From an uncultured bacterium (lineage in GTDB: Bacteria; Cyanobacteriota; Vampirovibrionia; Gastranaerophilales; Gastranaerophilaceae): a stretch of 15,690 nt of DNA. The stretch is taken from assembly GCA_900554095.1 (NCBI GenBank), contig USGC01000021.1:1-15690 (forward strand), written 5' to 3'. The position numbers and the translations under genes are program-made. The number at the start of each line of letters is the position of its first letter. The stretch's first letter is position 1. Under the pieces are notes generated by a model, which was given only the letters and a program-made list of their open reading frames with translations, did no database searches and was not told the origin of the DNA. Positions 1 to 7,330 of the stretch are shown in pieces.

Positions 1-2
1 CG

Positions 3-43
3 GGAGCTTATTCTTTCATAGTTGATATGGTAAGGGCGGAGTT
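3..43 (+). pseudogene. Out-of-frame upstream remnant of the acyltransferase gene
   Basis: The frame beginning at base 3 reads GAYSFIVD and then runs into a stop at 45-47. GAYSFIVD resembles the stretch just before the conserved DGPRGP block of DUF374-type acyltransferases, while the block itself is absent. The downstream part of the same family continues in the frame of base 2, which has its own TGA at 23-25. The simplest reading is one coding sequence broken by a small out-of-frame deletion of roughly 22 bases around position 26. A sequencing or assembly fault at a contig edge is equally possible. Only 43 bases are available, so the assignment is tentative. Confidence 0.4.
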
Positions 44-334
44 GTGAAAATAGCTCAAATGGCAGGTGTGCCTATAGTTCCAGTAGTTTGGTACTCCCCT
101 CAGAAAAATTTCTTGAAACTTCCGTCCTGGGATGCTATGCAAATACCATTTCTGTTTACTAAAATAGTAAACCTATACGGTAACCCTATAAAAGTTTCAA
201 CTGATGCTAAAGACAAAGATGAGGCGTTTTATATTTCAATGATTCAACGGTCTTTAAATGAACTGGAACAAAACGTACCATCAGTTTTTGAAGAGGTAAA
301 GAAGCAACTGACATGGAGAAAAACAAAAAACTAA
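44..334 (+). CDS. DUF374-type lysophospholipid acyltransferase, C-terminal fragment
   Basis: This 96-residue frame matches the C-terminal half of the DUF374 branch of the lysophospholipid acyltransferase superfamily. It shows KIAQMAGVPIVPVVWYSP at residues 2-19, then a PSWD element near 27-30, IPFLF near 34-38 and YGNPIKV near 45-51, in the order usual for the family. Full-length members are about 200-230 residues and carry catalytic HxxxxD and DGPRGP motifs upstream; both are missing here. The GTG at 44 is only the first start-like codon after the in-frame TGA at 23-25, not a convincing native start, and it has no clear ribosome binding site. The gene overlaps the next one by 22 bases, so the two were probably co-transcribed. 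Intact homologues acylate membrane lipids or lipid A precursors; this fragment alone should be inactive. Confidence 0.6.
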   Translation: MKIAQMAGVPIVPVVWYSPQKNFLKLPSWDAMQIPFLFTKIVNLYGNPIKVSTDAKDKDEAFYISMIQRSLNELEQNVPSVFEEVKKQLTWRKTKN

Positions 335-1137
335 ATATTTCAGCTGTTCAAATGAACTCATTAACAGGCAATAAACAAGCCAACTTTGAAAAAGCGCTTA
401 CTCTGATAAGACATAATGTTATAAAAGGAGCAGACATTATAGTTTTACCTGAAGTTTGGACTGTAGGCTGGGATTGTGAAGAATTTAGAAAAAACGGTGA
501 ATATTTACAAAACAGTGAAACAATAAAATTTCTTTCAAATATTGCAAAAGAATACAATGCTTATATTATTGGTGGAAGTTTTATCCAAAAAGTAGACAAT
601 GAAACATATTATAACAGCTGCCCCGTCATTGACAGAAATGGCGAGTTAGTCGGAATATATTCAAAAACTCACCTATACTCATACTGCAGCTGCACTGAAG
701 GAAGCAATGTTAAAGCAGGTGATAAACTTTTAATGGTTGACATTGAAGGCGTTAAAATAGGCTTAAGCATATGTTATGACATAAGGTTCCCGGAAATTTT
801 CAGAGAGTACAGGAAACAAGGCGCAGAACTTCTTATAAATATGGCAGCCTGGGGCTCTAAAAAACCAATTCCATGGGAAATTCTTACAAAAGCCAGGGCT
901 ATTGAAAACCAAGCTTATATGATAGCTATAACCCAGTGCGGACCAATTAATACTCAAGAATGGAATATCGGTCATTCCAGGGTAATTGACTATCTGGGTA
1001 ACACCGTTGCCGAAATTAAAGACCAAAAAGAAGGTGCAATAAATTGCTCTATTTGCTTTGACAAAATGAATGAATACAGAAATGAATGCACTATTTTAAA
1101 TGATATTAAAGAAAAATATGAGGTAGAACAAATATGA
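313..1137 (+). CDS. Nitrilase-superfamily carbon-nitrogen hydrolase (omega-amidase-like)
   Basis: This is a 274-residue single-domain nitrilase-fold enzyme, the normal length for cytoplasmic amidases of this superfamily. The Glu-Lys-Cys triad is visible: Glu47 in LPEVW, Lys118 in YSKTHLYS and Cys154 in SICYDIRFPE. The C-terminal GHSRVID segment is also typical. Family members hydrolyse small carboxamides; the CYDIRFPE context is closest to omega-amidase/Nit2-type and carbamoylase-like branches, but the substrate cannot be fixed from sequence. There is no membrane segment, so this is not the lipoprotein acyltransferase Lnt, which shares the fold. It starts inside the end of the acyltransferase gene and its stop overlaps the next start in ATGA, implying translational coupling. 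A cluster of cysteines at 125 and 127 beside the active-site lysine is unusual. Confidence 0.88.
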   Translation: MEKNKKLNISAVQMNSLTGNKQANFEKALTLIRHNVIKGADIIVLPEVWTVGWDCEEFRKNGEYLQNSETIKFLSNIAKEYNAYIIGGSFIQKVDNETYYNSCPVIDRNGELVGIYSKTHLYSYCSCTEGSNVKAGDKLLMVDIEGVKIGLSICYDIRFPEIFREYRKQGAELLINMAAWGSKKPIPWEILTKARAIENQAYMIAITQCGPINTQEWNIGHSRVIDYLGNTVAEIKDQKEGAINCSICFDKMNEYRNECTILNDIKEKYEVEQI

Positions 1138-2483
1138 AAAGGCTGCTTACAATAATATTTATGATTTTATTCATAAATTCTGCACAAGCAAAACCCGGCG
1201 GAATTGAAAAAGTAATTTCCGACTGTGGTTTAAACAAAGGCGCGGTTTCAATTTCAGTAAAAGATACCTCTACCGGCAAAACAATTTATGAACTCAACGC
1301 TGATAAACCGGTTTCTCCTGCTTCTACCTTGAAGATTATTACTTTAACTACAGCATTAGACACCCTTGGAAGTGATTATAATTTTAAAACATCCCTTTAT
1401 AAAACAACAAATAATGAATTACAACTAAAGTTAGGCGCAGATCCTTATCTAAAAGCCAGTGATTTAAAAAAACTGATGGCTTCAGCGAAAGCTAAAAAAA
1501 TTATAGAACCAAAAGCTGTTTATATAGATGATTATATTCTTGACAACACAGAGTGGGGTGAAGGCTGGCAATGGGATGACGATTTAAACCCCTTGATGCC
1601 TAAATTCAGTTCTTATAATCTTGATAAGAATTTGCTTGATGTTATTATTGACCATACAGTAGAAGGTGCGCCGGCAAACATTTATGTTGAGACATTTTAT
1701 CCGGTTACTTTTATGAACCTCGTAACAACCGGAAAAGAAAATTCCGTCTCGCTTAACCGCAACAACAGCATTTCGCCTAATGTAATTACAGCAGAAGGGA
1801 CCGTTGCAGACAGAATAAAACTGAAAATTCCCGTAAATTATCCTAAAAGATATTTTTACATACGGCTTGAAGAAGCCATAAGAGCAAATAAATTAGAGTA
1901 TTATTCTGATTTTAAACAAAGGAAAACACCCCAATCAAATGTTTATATTGTTGGAGAAATTAAACATCCGATATCAGTAGCTGTGTCTGATATATTTAAA
2001 AACAGCAACAATATGGCAGCAGAAACAGTTTTTAAAATCGCAGGCGGCAAATTTGTAAATAACACAGGCGCATTAAAAAATTCACTGCTAATGTTTAATG
2101 AATATTGCAAAAAACACAACCTTAACAATGAGAATATAAAGATTGTTGACGGCAGCGGCGTTTCCAAAAACAATCTTATAACTGCTGATTTTATGTCAGA
2201 TTTTTTAATTGTTCAAAGCCAAAAAGAAGATTTTGACAAATATAAAGAACTATTCCCTACGCCAGGTGAAGGGACTTTACAAAACCGTATGCTGTATTTC
2301 AAAGATAATTTGAGGGCAAAAACGGGGACTTTGAGTGATATCAGTGCTTTAGCCGGGTATATTACCACACAAAAAGGCCGTACAGTTGCTTTCGATATAA
2401 TGATTAACGACCCCAAAAGCTCTCCTGATGAGAAAAAGACAACAGAAGAACATATCCTTAGAACAATTTACAAAAACTTTTAA
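1134..2483 (+). CDS. dacB: D-alanyl-D-alanine carboxypeptidase/endopeptidase, PBP4 type (peptidase S13)
   Basis: This 449-residue protein has the three penicillin-binding motifs in the right order: SxxK at 64-67 (STLK, with nucleophile Ser64 and general base Lys67), SxN at 291-293 (SNN) and KTG at 396-398. DGSGVSKNNLITA near 339-351 is also diagnostic of the S13/PBP4 family. An N-terminal signal peptide (MKRLL, hydrophobic core, AQA at about 17-19) sends it to the periplasm, with likely cleavage before KPGG. The enzyme trims the terminal D-alanine from peptidoglycan stem peptides and can cleave cross-links. Its length is typical for the family, including the large insertion between SxxK and SxN. 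The start codon overlaps the nitrilase stop (ATGA). It is the last gene of the run, followed by a hairpin at 2491-2520. Confidence 0.93.
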   Translation: MKRLLTIIFMILFINSAQAKPGGIEKVISDCGLNKGAVSISVKDTSTGKTIYELNADKPVSPASTLKIITLTTALDTLGSDYNFKTSLYKTTNNELQLKLGADPYLKASDLKKLMASAKAKKIIEPKAVYIDDYILDNTEWGEGWQWDDDLNPLMPKFSSYNLDKNLLDVIIDHTVEGAPANIYVETFYPVTFMNLVTTGKENSVSLNRNNSISPNVITAEGTVADRIKLKIPVNYPKRYFYIRLEEAIRANKLEYYSDFKQRKTPQSNVYIVGEIKHPISVAVSDIFKNSNNMAAETVFKIAGGKFVNNTGALKNSLLMFNEYCKKHNLNNENIKIVDGSGVSKNNLITADFMSDFLIVQSQKEDFDKYKELFPTPGEGTLQNRMLYFKDNLRAKTGTLSDISALAGYITTQKGRTVAFDIMINDPKSSPDEKKTTEEHILRTIYKNF

Positions 2484-2490
2484 TAAAGAA

Positions 2491-2520
2491 AAGTCCCGTA
2501 AGGTTTTGAAAACGGGACTT
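2491..2520. terminator. Hairpin terminator shared by two convergent genes
   Basis: A perfect 9-bp stem, AAGTCCCGT at 2491-2499 pairing with ACGGGACTT at 2512-2520, encloses a 12-base loop. It lies in the 55 bases between dacB (+) and the convergent unknown gene (-). Read on the minus strand, the stem is followed by a T-rich run (TTCTTTATTA), as expected for a rho-independent terminator. On the plus strand the following bases are less T-rich, so it may work better for the minus-strand gene. It probably serves both. Confidence 0.75.
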
Positions 2521-2538
2521 AGATTTAGTTACTGAATT

Positions 2539-3369
2539 TTACACGTTTGCTTCTTTGTTGCTATAAAAAACGCCGGCTAATATTCCAACAAGCCCTGCGA
2601 TTATACCGCCCATAATTGCTGAATGCGTACGGGCTTTCGGGATATATTTTTCAATATTTTTGTAATCTTTAGCAATACCTTCGCGTTTTGTCAATTCAGC
2701 AAGCTTTTTATACATAACGTCTGCTCGTTTGGTAACTGCGGCTGTAAATTTTTCAAACTGCATAGAGATTGCTTTCCCTTTATCCGGAAGATTAGCTATT
2801 GCATTTTCCTTTGCTGATTTATAGGCATGAAAAGCCTTTTTGTATTCTCTAATTGGATTTTCCAAGGCTTTTTGAGCTTCGCTAAATTTTGCACTTGCGT
2901 TTTTAAGTTGAGTATTTACGGCTGTGTCATTGGGATTGGCTAAGGCATTTGTCTGTGCATTTTTAAGATTCGCTCTTAATCCATAGTAATCAGAAGATTT
3001 TACCGCATTTTTTAAAAATTTTTTCTTAGCTTTTAGATTGTCTTTGACGTTTTTATCAACCCAAACCCCATCTACCATCCGCTTCCACTCCTCAGCGGCT
3101 GGCGTAACCTCGCTTTTTAATAACGAATCACCCGAACGCCGGTATTCTTCTACTGCAACCTTAATGTTTTTTAAAGATTTTTTTTCTTCAATTGTTGCAT
3201 CAGCCATAGCTTCCGGTGAAAAAGTCTTTTCAAAGGTATCGTCGCTTCTTGTTAATAGCCTTTCAATCGGATACTTACGCGGTGCAATTACGTATCCCAG
3301 CCCCATTCCTGCGACTCCGGAACTCACGCCAAGCATCGTCGGCGAAATTACAGTGGAATTTTCACTCAT
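2539..3369 (-). CDS. Unknown lysine-rich helical protein with hydrophobic ends
   Basis: I do not recognise a family. The 276-residue reading starts at MSENSTVISP; AGGAG lies 7 bases before this ATG, which favours it over an in-frame ATG 19 codons upstream. Residues 11-30 are hydrophobic and glycine-rich (MLGVSSGVAGMGLGYVIAP). Residues 40-245 are charged and lysine/alanine-rich, predicted helical or coiled coil, with repeated KNA, NLK and KKA patterns. Residues 251-269 form a second glycine-rich hydrophobic helix (IMGGIIAGLVGILAGVF) followed by a short charged tail. This suggests a membrane-associated protein with two glycine-zipper-like anchors around a soluble rod. No catalytic motif or cysteine is visible. 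It is monocistronic, convergent with dacB and divergent from the glycosyltransferase. Probably lineage-specific. Confidence 0.75.
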   Translation of the reverse strand: MSENSTVISPTMLGVSSGVAGMGLGYVIAPRKYPIERLLTRSDDTFEKTFSPEAMADATIEEKKSLKNIKVAVEEYRRSGDSLLKSEVTPAAEEWKRMVDGVWVDKNVKDNLKAKKKFLKNAVKSSDYYGLRANLKNAQTNALANPNDTAVNTQLKNASAKFSEAQKALENPIREYKKAFHAYKSAKENAIANLPDKGKAISMQFEKFTAAVTKRADVMYKKLAELTKREGIAKDYKNIEKYIPKARTHSAIMGGIIAGLVGILAGVFYSNKEANV

Positions 3370-3413
3370 GACAAAACTCCTATATTTCCTCGTAACACAA
3401 TAAACACTAAACC

Positions 3414-3442
3414 TATATATTATCATGATTACTCATTTTGAA
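3414..3442 (-). promoter_or_regulatory. Candidate promoter for the unknown lysine-rich protein
   Basis: On the minus strand TTCAAA (3437-3442) and TATATA (3414-3419) are spaced by 17 bases. Each matches four of six sigma-70 consensus positions. This would start transcription about 40 bases before the ATG at 3369 and leave room for its AGGAG site. In such AT-rich DNA matches of this quality arise by chance, so it is weak. Confidence 0.3.
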
Positions 3443-3469
3443 GTTTTTTGTGGGATTTGAAATAATAAA

Positions 3470-3508
3470 TTTACAATTATTTACAATTGGAAAAAATTCA
3501 ATTATTAT
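3470..3508 (+). promoter_or_regulatory. Candidate promoter of the glycosyltransferase gene
   Basis: TTTACA (3480-3485) and TATTAT (3503-3508) are separated by exactly 17 bases. The -35 half belongs to a tandem 10-base repeat, TTTACAATTA at 3470-3479 and TTTACAATTG at 3480-3489, giving two phased TTTACA copies. The start codon at 3523 is only 14 bases beyond the -10 element, and no ribosome binding site precedes it. The mRNA would then have a leader of about 8 bases. Confidence 0.45.
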
Positions 3509-3522
3509 GCTAATTTAATACT

Positions 3523-4380
3523 ATGGAACCACTAGTTAGTATAATTACACCAACATTAAATATTGTACAAAATGACCTGGTTGATGATTTCAACCTACTT
3601 GTAACACTGCTTGATATGCAGACTTATCCAAGAATTGAACATATAGTAATAGACGGCGCGTCAACTGATGAGACGATTGAGCTTTTGAAAGATTACAAAA
3701 ACAAAGGTTACATAAACTTTTTCTCTGAAAAAGATACTTCAAAATTTCACGCCTACAACAAAGGTATTATGCGTGCAAAAGGTAAATACGTTGCTTTTTT
3801 AAGCTGTGATGATTTCTACCATGATATAACAGGGATTTATGATGCAGTAAATCTTCTTGAGGCTGAAAATGCGGACTTTTTATTTTCATCAGCTTATTGC
3901 AGACATCCTGAAGGTTATGTATTTCTCTTTGTTCCTGCTATGTACAATGCGTTTCAGGTTATGCCGTGCGCAAGGCAGGGGATGCTTTTCAAAAGATCTA
4001 TTTTTGAAAAAGAAAGATATTTTGATGAAAAATTTAAGCTTATGTCTGATTTTGATTTTATTATCAGGATTATGCTCAAAAAATATAAGGGCGTCTTTTT
4101 TGACGGCAACTTTACAACTTACAAACTCGGTCAAAAAGTTTACCAAAATGAGCAGCGCAGCATTGATGAAACAAAACTTATATTCCATAAAAATTACAGA
4201 GGCCTAATGCCTTTGAATGATGATCTGCTTGATATGATGGTCAATTATTCACAATTTCCGCCTCAGCTTCTGGAGCGCTTATCAACTTGCTTTGCGCCCG
4301 AAGACAAGGGGATTTTTATGGAAAACAACGAAAAAATGCATCAGCTTAGATTGGAAAATTACCGCAACAGAAAAAAGTAA
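3523..4380 (+). CDS. Family 2 glycosyltransferase
   Basis: This 285-residue GT-A fold protein begins directly with the nucleotide-sugar binding strand PLVSIITPTLN (3-13), which fixes the start. It continues with HIVIDGASTDETIELL (40-55), the SEKD segment (68-71), AYNKGIMRAKGKYVAFL (77-93) and the metal-binding acidic pair Asp96-Asp97 in SCDD. Later RQGMLFKRSIF (151-161) and MSDFDFIIRI (174-183) supply the acceptor-side residues, with Asp176 a candidate catalytic base. The family transfers a sugar from an NDP-sugar to a glycan or lipid-linked acceptor on the cytoplasmic face; no membrane helix is seen. The residue before DD is Cys where many relatives have Ser or Asn. Its neighbour, a sugar-nucleotide dehydrogenase-like gene, suggests surface glycan assembly. 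Exact donor and acceptor are unknown. Confidence 0.9.
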   Translation: MEPLVSIITPTLNIVQNDLVDDFNLLVTLLDMQTYPRIEHIVIDGASTDETIELLKDYKNKGYINFFSEKDTSKFHAYNKGIMRAKGKYVAFLSCDDFYHDITGIYDAVNLLEAENADFLFSSAYCRHPEGYVFLFVPAMYNAFQVMPCARQGMLFKRSIFEKERYFDEKFKLMSDFDFIIRIMLKKYKGVFFDGNFTTYKLGQKVYQNEQRSIDETKLIFHKNYRGLMPLNDDLLDMMVNYSQFPPQLLERLSTCFAPEDKGIFMENNEKMHQLRLENYRNRKK

Positions 4381-4403
4381 TATGTTAAAACATCTTTATA
4401 TAT

Positions 4404-4433
4404 TTGCATGATAAAGTTTTGCCGTATTATAAT
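4404..4433 (+). promoter_or_regulatory. Candidate promoter of the four-gene operon
   Basis: TTGCAT (4404-4409) and a perfect TATAAT (4428-4433) are spaced by 18 bases. The site lies between the glycosyltransferase stop and the dehydrogenase start at 4470, leaving a leader of about 30 bases that contains AAAGGA as ribosome binding site. It would drive the operon 4470-7325. Confidence 0.5.
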
Positions 4434-4469
4434 AGTTATTGAATAGTAGTGAAAAGTTAAAGGATAGAG

Positions 4470-5471
4470 ATGAAACAGCAAAAAATTGCAGTAATAGGAT
4501 GCGGAGTATGGGGAAGAAATATCGTCCGCAATTTCTATAACTTAAATGTTCTTGATATTGTTTGCGATCTTGATGAGTCTAATCTCGAAAAAGTTAAAGA
4601 GCAATATCCCGGCGTAAAAGTTACAAAAGATTTTAATGACATAATTAACAATGAAGAAATAACTTCAGTAGCAGTTGTTACCCCAAGCCACACTCATTAT
4701 AAGGTGGTTAAAGCCGTCCTTGAAGCCGGCAAAAATGTTTATGTAGAAAAACCAATTTCAACAGTTGCGCAAGAAGCAAGAGACCTGTCTGAACTTGCGC
4801 ATGAAAAAGGTCTTGTCTTGATGGTTGGTCATTTACTTTTATACCATCCGGCAGTAAATAGATTAAAAATGTTAATAGAAGAAGGAACGCTGGGCGAAAT
4901 CGTTTACGCACAAAGCGACAGATTAAACGTTAATTTCCACAAGAATGACAGAAGTGTTATGTGGGACTTGGCTCCTCACGATGTTTCAATGATAAGTTAT
5001 GTAACCGGAAAGCTTCCGCAAAGAGTAATTTCAGCCATTGGATGCTCCTCTGAACAAAATGATATTATGGACATAACCCACATTGGTATTGAATTTGAAG
5101 ACGGAATTATCGGACATATATCTGACAGTTGGATTACGCCTAAAAAGCACGTAACACTGCTCGTTAGAGGAACAAAAGCTACTGCTATTTTAGATGACAC
5201 TGTTGCGGAAAATAAACTCGTTGTTTATGATAATTTTGTTCAAAATACATCGCAAAATATTATATCTCCAGATGTGTTAGAAATTGAGCCGCTAAAACTT
5301 GAATGCCAACACTTTATAAGCTGCTGCGAAACAGGCAAAAAAGCCCGCTCTGACGGAGACAACGGTTTTATGGTAACTCAAATTCTGGAAGAAGCTGAAA
5401 AAATTATGATGGGGGAAAAAGTTAAGAAACTTGATCAATTAAACTTTTCGCTCTCACGTATGAAAAAGTAA
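4470..5471 (+). CDS. Gfo/Idh/MocA family NAD(P)-dependent sugar dehydrogenase
   Basis: This 333-residue oxidoreductase has an N-terminal Rossmann domain with GCGVWG (10-15), an acidic residue after the second strand (Asp33/Asp35), VVTPSHTHY (69-77) and the hallmark EKP motif at 93-95. The C-terminal domain follows, with GHLLLYHPAVNRLK (120-133), DRLN (150-153) and WDLAPHDVSM (165-174). The last two blocks resemble WlbA-like UDP-GlcNAc(A) 3-dehydrogenases, which oxidise the 3-hydroxyl of a nucleotide sugar before amino-sugar formation. That specificity is plausible but unproven, since inositol and other sugar dehydrogenases share the fold and no partner aminotransferase or acyltransferase is present here. 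AAAGGA lies shortly before the ATG. It is first in the operon, 12 bases before the next gene, and follows a glycosyltransferase. Confidence 0.88.
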   Translation: MKQQKIAVIGCGVWGRNIVRNFYNLNVLDIVCDLDESNLEKVKEQYPGVKVTKDFNDIINNEEITSVAVVTPSHTHYKVVKAVLEAGKNVYVEKPISTVAQEARDLSELAHEKGLVLMVGHLLLYHPAVNRLKMLIEEGTLGEIVYAQSDRLNVNFHKNDRSVMWDLAPHDVSMISYVTGKLPQRVISAIGCSSEQNDIMDITHIGIEFEDGIIGHISDSWITPKKHVTLLVRGTKATAILDDTVAENKLVVYDNFVQNTSQNIISPDVLEIEPLKLECQHFISCCETGKKARSDGDNGFMVTQILEEAEKIMMGEKVKKLDQLNFSLSRMKK

Positions 5472-5483
5472 AAGGACATTAAA

Positions 5484-6083
5484 ATGGCAAATTTTATATC
5501 AATATTTCGAATTTTTATTGCAATGCTTGCGGTTTTGCTTTTGTTTATACCCTCAACATGGGCTTATGTAGCGGCTATTGTGCTTTCAATAATAGCGTTC
5601 GCTATGGATGGGCTTGACGGTTATATCGCAAGAAAATTTAACGAATCATCCGATTTAGGTGCAATGCTTGACATTATGGGCGACAGAATTGTTGAAATGT
5701 CATATTGGATAGCCTTTTCAACACTGGGATGGTTATGGGTAATATTTCCTCTTATTTGTGTTACGCGCGCATTCGTAACAGACGGCATTAGAAGTGTTGC
5801 TTTGGCTCAAGGTTTTACCGCATTCGGCGAAAAAACAATTCAGTCTTCTAAATTAGGCCAATTTATCTGTGCTTCAAAATTTATGAGAATATCTTATGCA
5901 GTTGCAAAGGTTGCAGCTTTTATTATAATAATTGCAGGCCGTATTCCTGGGTATGAAATGTACTCATTTACTCCGATATTACAAAATATCGGCCTTATTC
6001 TGGCGATATTTGCGCTTATTTTCTGTGTTGTCAGAGGTATTCCTGTTGTTATTGAAAGCAAAAAATTATTTGAGAAAAAATAA
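5484..6083 (+). CDS. CDP-alcohol phosphatidyltransferase (PgsA-like membrane enzyme)
   Basis: This 199-residue integral membrane protein carries the complete family signature D(x2)DG(x2)AR(x8)G(x3)D(x3)D as Asp42, Asp45, Gly46, Ala49, Arg50, Gly59, Asp63 and Asp67. The acidic residues bind the two metal ions and the CDP-linked donor. Hydrophobic stretches lie at about 7-40, 74-97, 137-151 and 166-190. The family joins a CDP-activated alcohol, usually CDP-diacylglycerol, to a second alcohol; TDGIRSVALAQG after the third segment loosely recalls PgsA, which makes phosphatidylglycerol phosphate. Substrate is not settled: glycerol-3-phosphate and inositol phosphate are both possible. AAAGGA lies 7 bases before the ATG, and the stop TAA shares its last base with the trmL ATG. 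Confidence 0.88.
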   Translation: MANFISIFRIFIAMLAVLLLFIPSTWAYVAAIVLSIIAFAMDGLDGYIARKFNESSDLGAMLDIMGDRIVEMSYWIAFSTLGWLWVIFPLICVTRAFVTDGIRSVALAQGFTAFGEKTIQSSKLGQFICASKFMRISYAVAKVAAFIIIIAGRIPGYEMYSFTPILQNIGLILAIFALIFCVVRGIPVVIESKKLFEKK

Positions 6084-6532
6084 TGGCTAAGTTAAATATT
6101 GTTTTATTTGAACCTGAAATTCCTCAAAATACGGGTAATATTGCAAGACTTTGTGCATGTACAGGAGCCTCGCTTTATCTGGTGGGGAAGCTCGGATTTT
6201 CACTTTCATCTAAATATACAAAACGCGCAGGCTTAGACTATTGGGATAGTGTGAATTTACACAAAATTGACACAATGGATGAATTGCTTGAGGCAAATAA
6301 AGATGCTAACTTTTATTATCTGACAACTAAAACAAGTAAAAAATATACTGATGTAAAATTTCAAGAAGGCGACTTTATTGTATTCGGCCCTGAAACAAGA
6401 GGTCTGCCTGATATTTATGTTAAAAATGAAAATGCTTTAACAATTCCGATGAAAGAAGGCCAAAGAAGTTTGAACTTGGCAAATTCCGTGGCAATCGTCG
6501 CATATGAGGTTATAAGACAAAATGGATTATGA
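6083..6532 (+). CDS. trmL: tRNA (cytidine/uridine-34-2'-O)-methyltransferase TrmL
   Basis: This is a minimal 149-residue SPOUT methyltransferase, the usual TrmL/YibK size with no extra RNA-binding domain. All three SPOUT motifs are present: NTGNIARLCACTG (16-28), FGPETRGLP (101-109) and IPMKEGQRSLNLANSVAI (121-138). The last two build the knotted S-adenosylmethionine pocket, with Arg19-22 region and Ser129/Asn131 typical of the subfamily. The enzyme methylates the ribose 2'-oxygen of the wobble base in certain leucine tRNAs. The start overlaps the upstream stop by one base (TAATG), and the end overlaps nnrD by 11 bases, so translation is probably coupled. Confidence 0.94.
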   Translation: MAKLNIVLFEPEIPQNTGNIARLCACTGASLYLVGKLGFSLSSKYTKRAGLDYWDSVNLHKIDTMDELLEANKDANFYYLTTKTSKKYTDVKFQEGDFIVFGPETRGLPDIYVKNENALTIPMKEGQRSLNLANSVAIVAYEVIRQNGL

Positions 6533-7325
6533 AATACCTTTAAGAAACGAAATTTCTAACAAAGGAACTTATGGCAAAGTTTTAAATATCGCAGGCTCTG
6601 ATTATATGCCCGGAGCTGCAATATTATCAAGTTTAGCAGCGTTAACAACCGGATGCGGATATGTGTTTTTGGCCTCAACAGAGCGCGTTATTGACGCAGC
6701 AGCTGCTCAAACCCAAAACGTAGTATTTGCTCCGCTCAAAGATATTGAAAAACATTTAAAAACCAGCGACGTTCTACTTATAGGGTGCGGAATCTCTACA
6801 TCTGACAATGCAAAAAGGATTTTTAAAAATACTCTTGAAAAAGCAGACATTCCAACCGTTATTGATGCAGACGGGCTTAACATATTATCTGAAACCGAGA
6901 CAATCAAACTCCCCGCAAAAACTATTCTAACTCCGCATGCCAAAGAAGCCGGCAGACTTCTCAAAGTAGATATTGAAAAAATCCTTTGCGATATGGAAAC
7001 TTCAGCAAAAGAAATTTCACAAAAATACAACTGCACTACAGTATTAAAATCAGAAAAAACAATAATTTCATCTAAAGATTTTCAGATATATACGCTTGAT
7101 AAACCCAACAGTGCTCTTGCAAAAGCTGGCAGTGGTGATGTTTTGGCTGGAATAATCTCAGGTTTACTCGCACAAGGTCTTGATGAATTTAATTCTGCAA
7201 AAACAGGTGTTTATTTGCACAGTATCGCGGGTTCTCTTGCAAAAAATGACCTGACTGAATTCGGAGTTTTAGCATCCGACACAATCAGGTACATTCCTTA
7301 TGCTTTCAAAAAATTATTAAATTAG
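6522..7325 (+). CDS. nnrD: ADP/ATP-dependent NAD(P)H-hydrate dehydratase
   Basis: This 267-residue ribokinase-fold protein matches the dehydratase domain of the NAD(P)HX repair system. Visible landmarks are KGTYGKVLNIAGS (14-26), LIGCGIS (86-92), VIDADGLN (113-120), LTPHAKEAGRLL (136-147) and AKAGSGDVLAGIISG (200-214), with Asp206 the expected catalytic base. It converts damaged, hydrated NADH or NADPH back to the normal cofactor using a nucleotide. The N-terminal epimerase domain (NnrE) found in the E. coli fusion is absent, so this is the stand-alone form as in Bacillus YxkO; an epimerase should be encoded elsewhere. It overlaps trmL by 11 bases and ends five bases from a convergent gene, with no terminator visible between them. 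Confidence 0.92.
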   Translation: MDYEIPLRNEISNKGTYGKVLNIAGSDYMPGAAILSSLAALTTGCGYVFLASTERVIDAAAAQTQNVVFAPLKDIEKHLKTSDVLLIGCGISTSDNAKRIFKNTLEKADIPTVIDADGLNILSETETIKLPAKTILTPHAKEAGRLLKVDIEKILCDMETSAKEISQKYNCTTVLKSEKTIISSKDFQIYTLDKPNSALAKAGSGDVLAGIISGLLAQGLDEFNSAKTGVYLHSIAGSLAKNDLTEFGVLASDTIRYIPYAFKKLLN

Positions 7326-7330
7326 TTTTA

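Noticed and set aside
4382..4393. ATGTT-AA-AACAT inverted repeat after the glycosyltransferase stop as a terminator.
   Set aside because: A five-base AT-rich stem without a T run is too weak to call.
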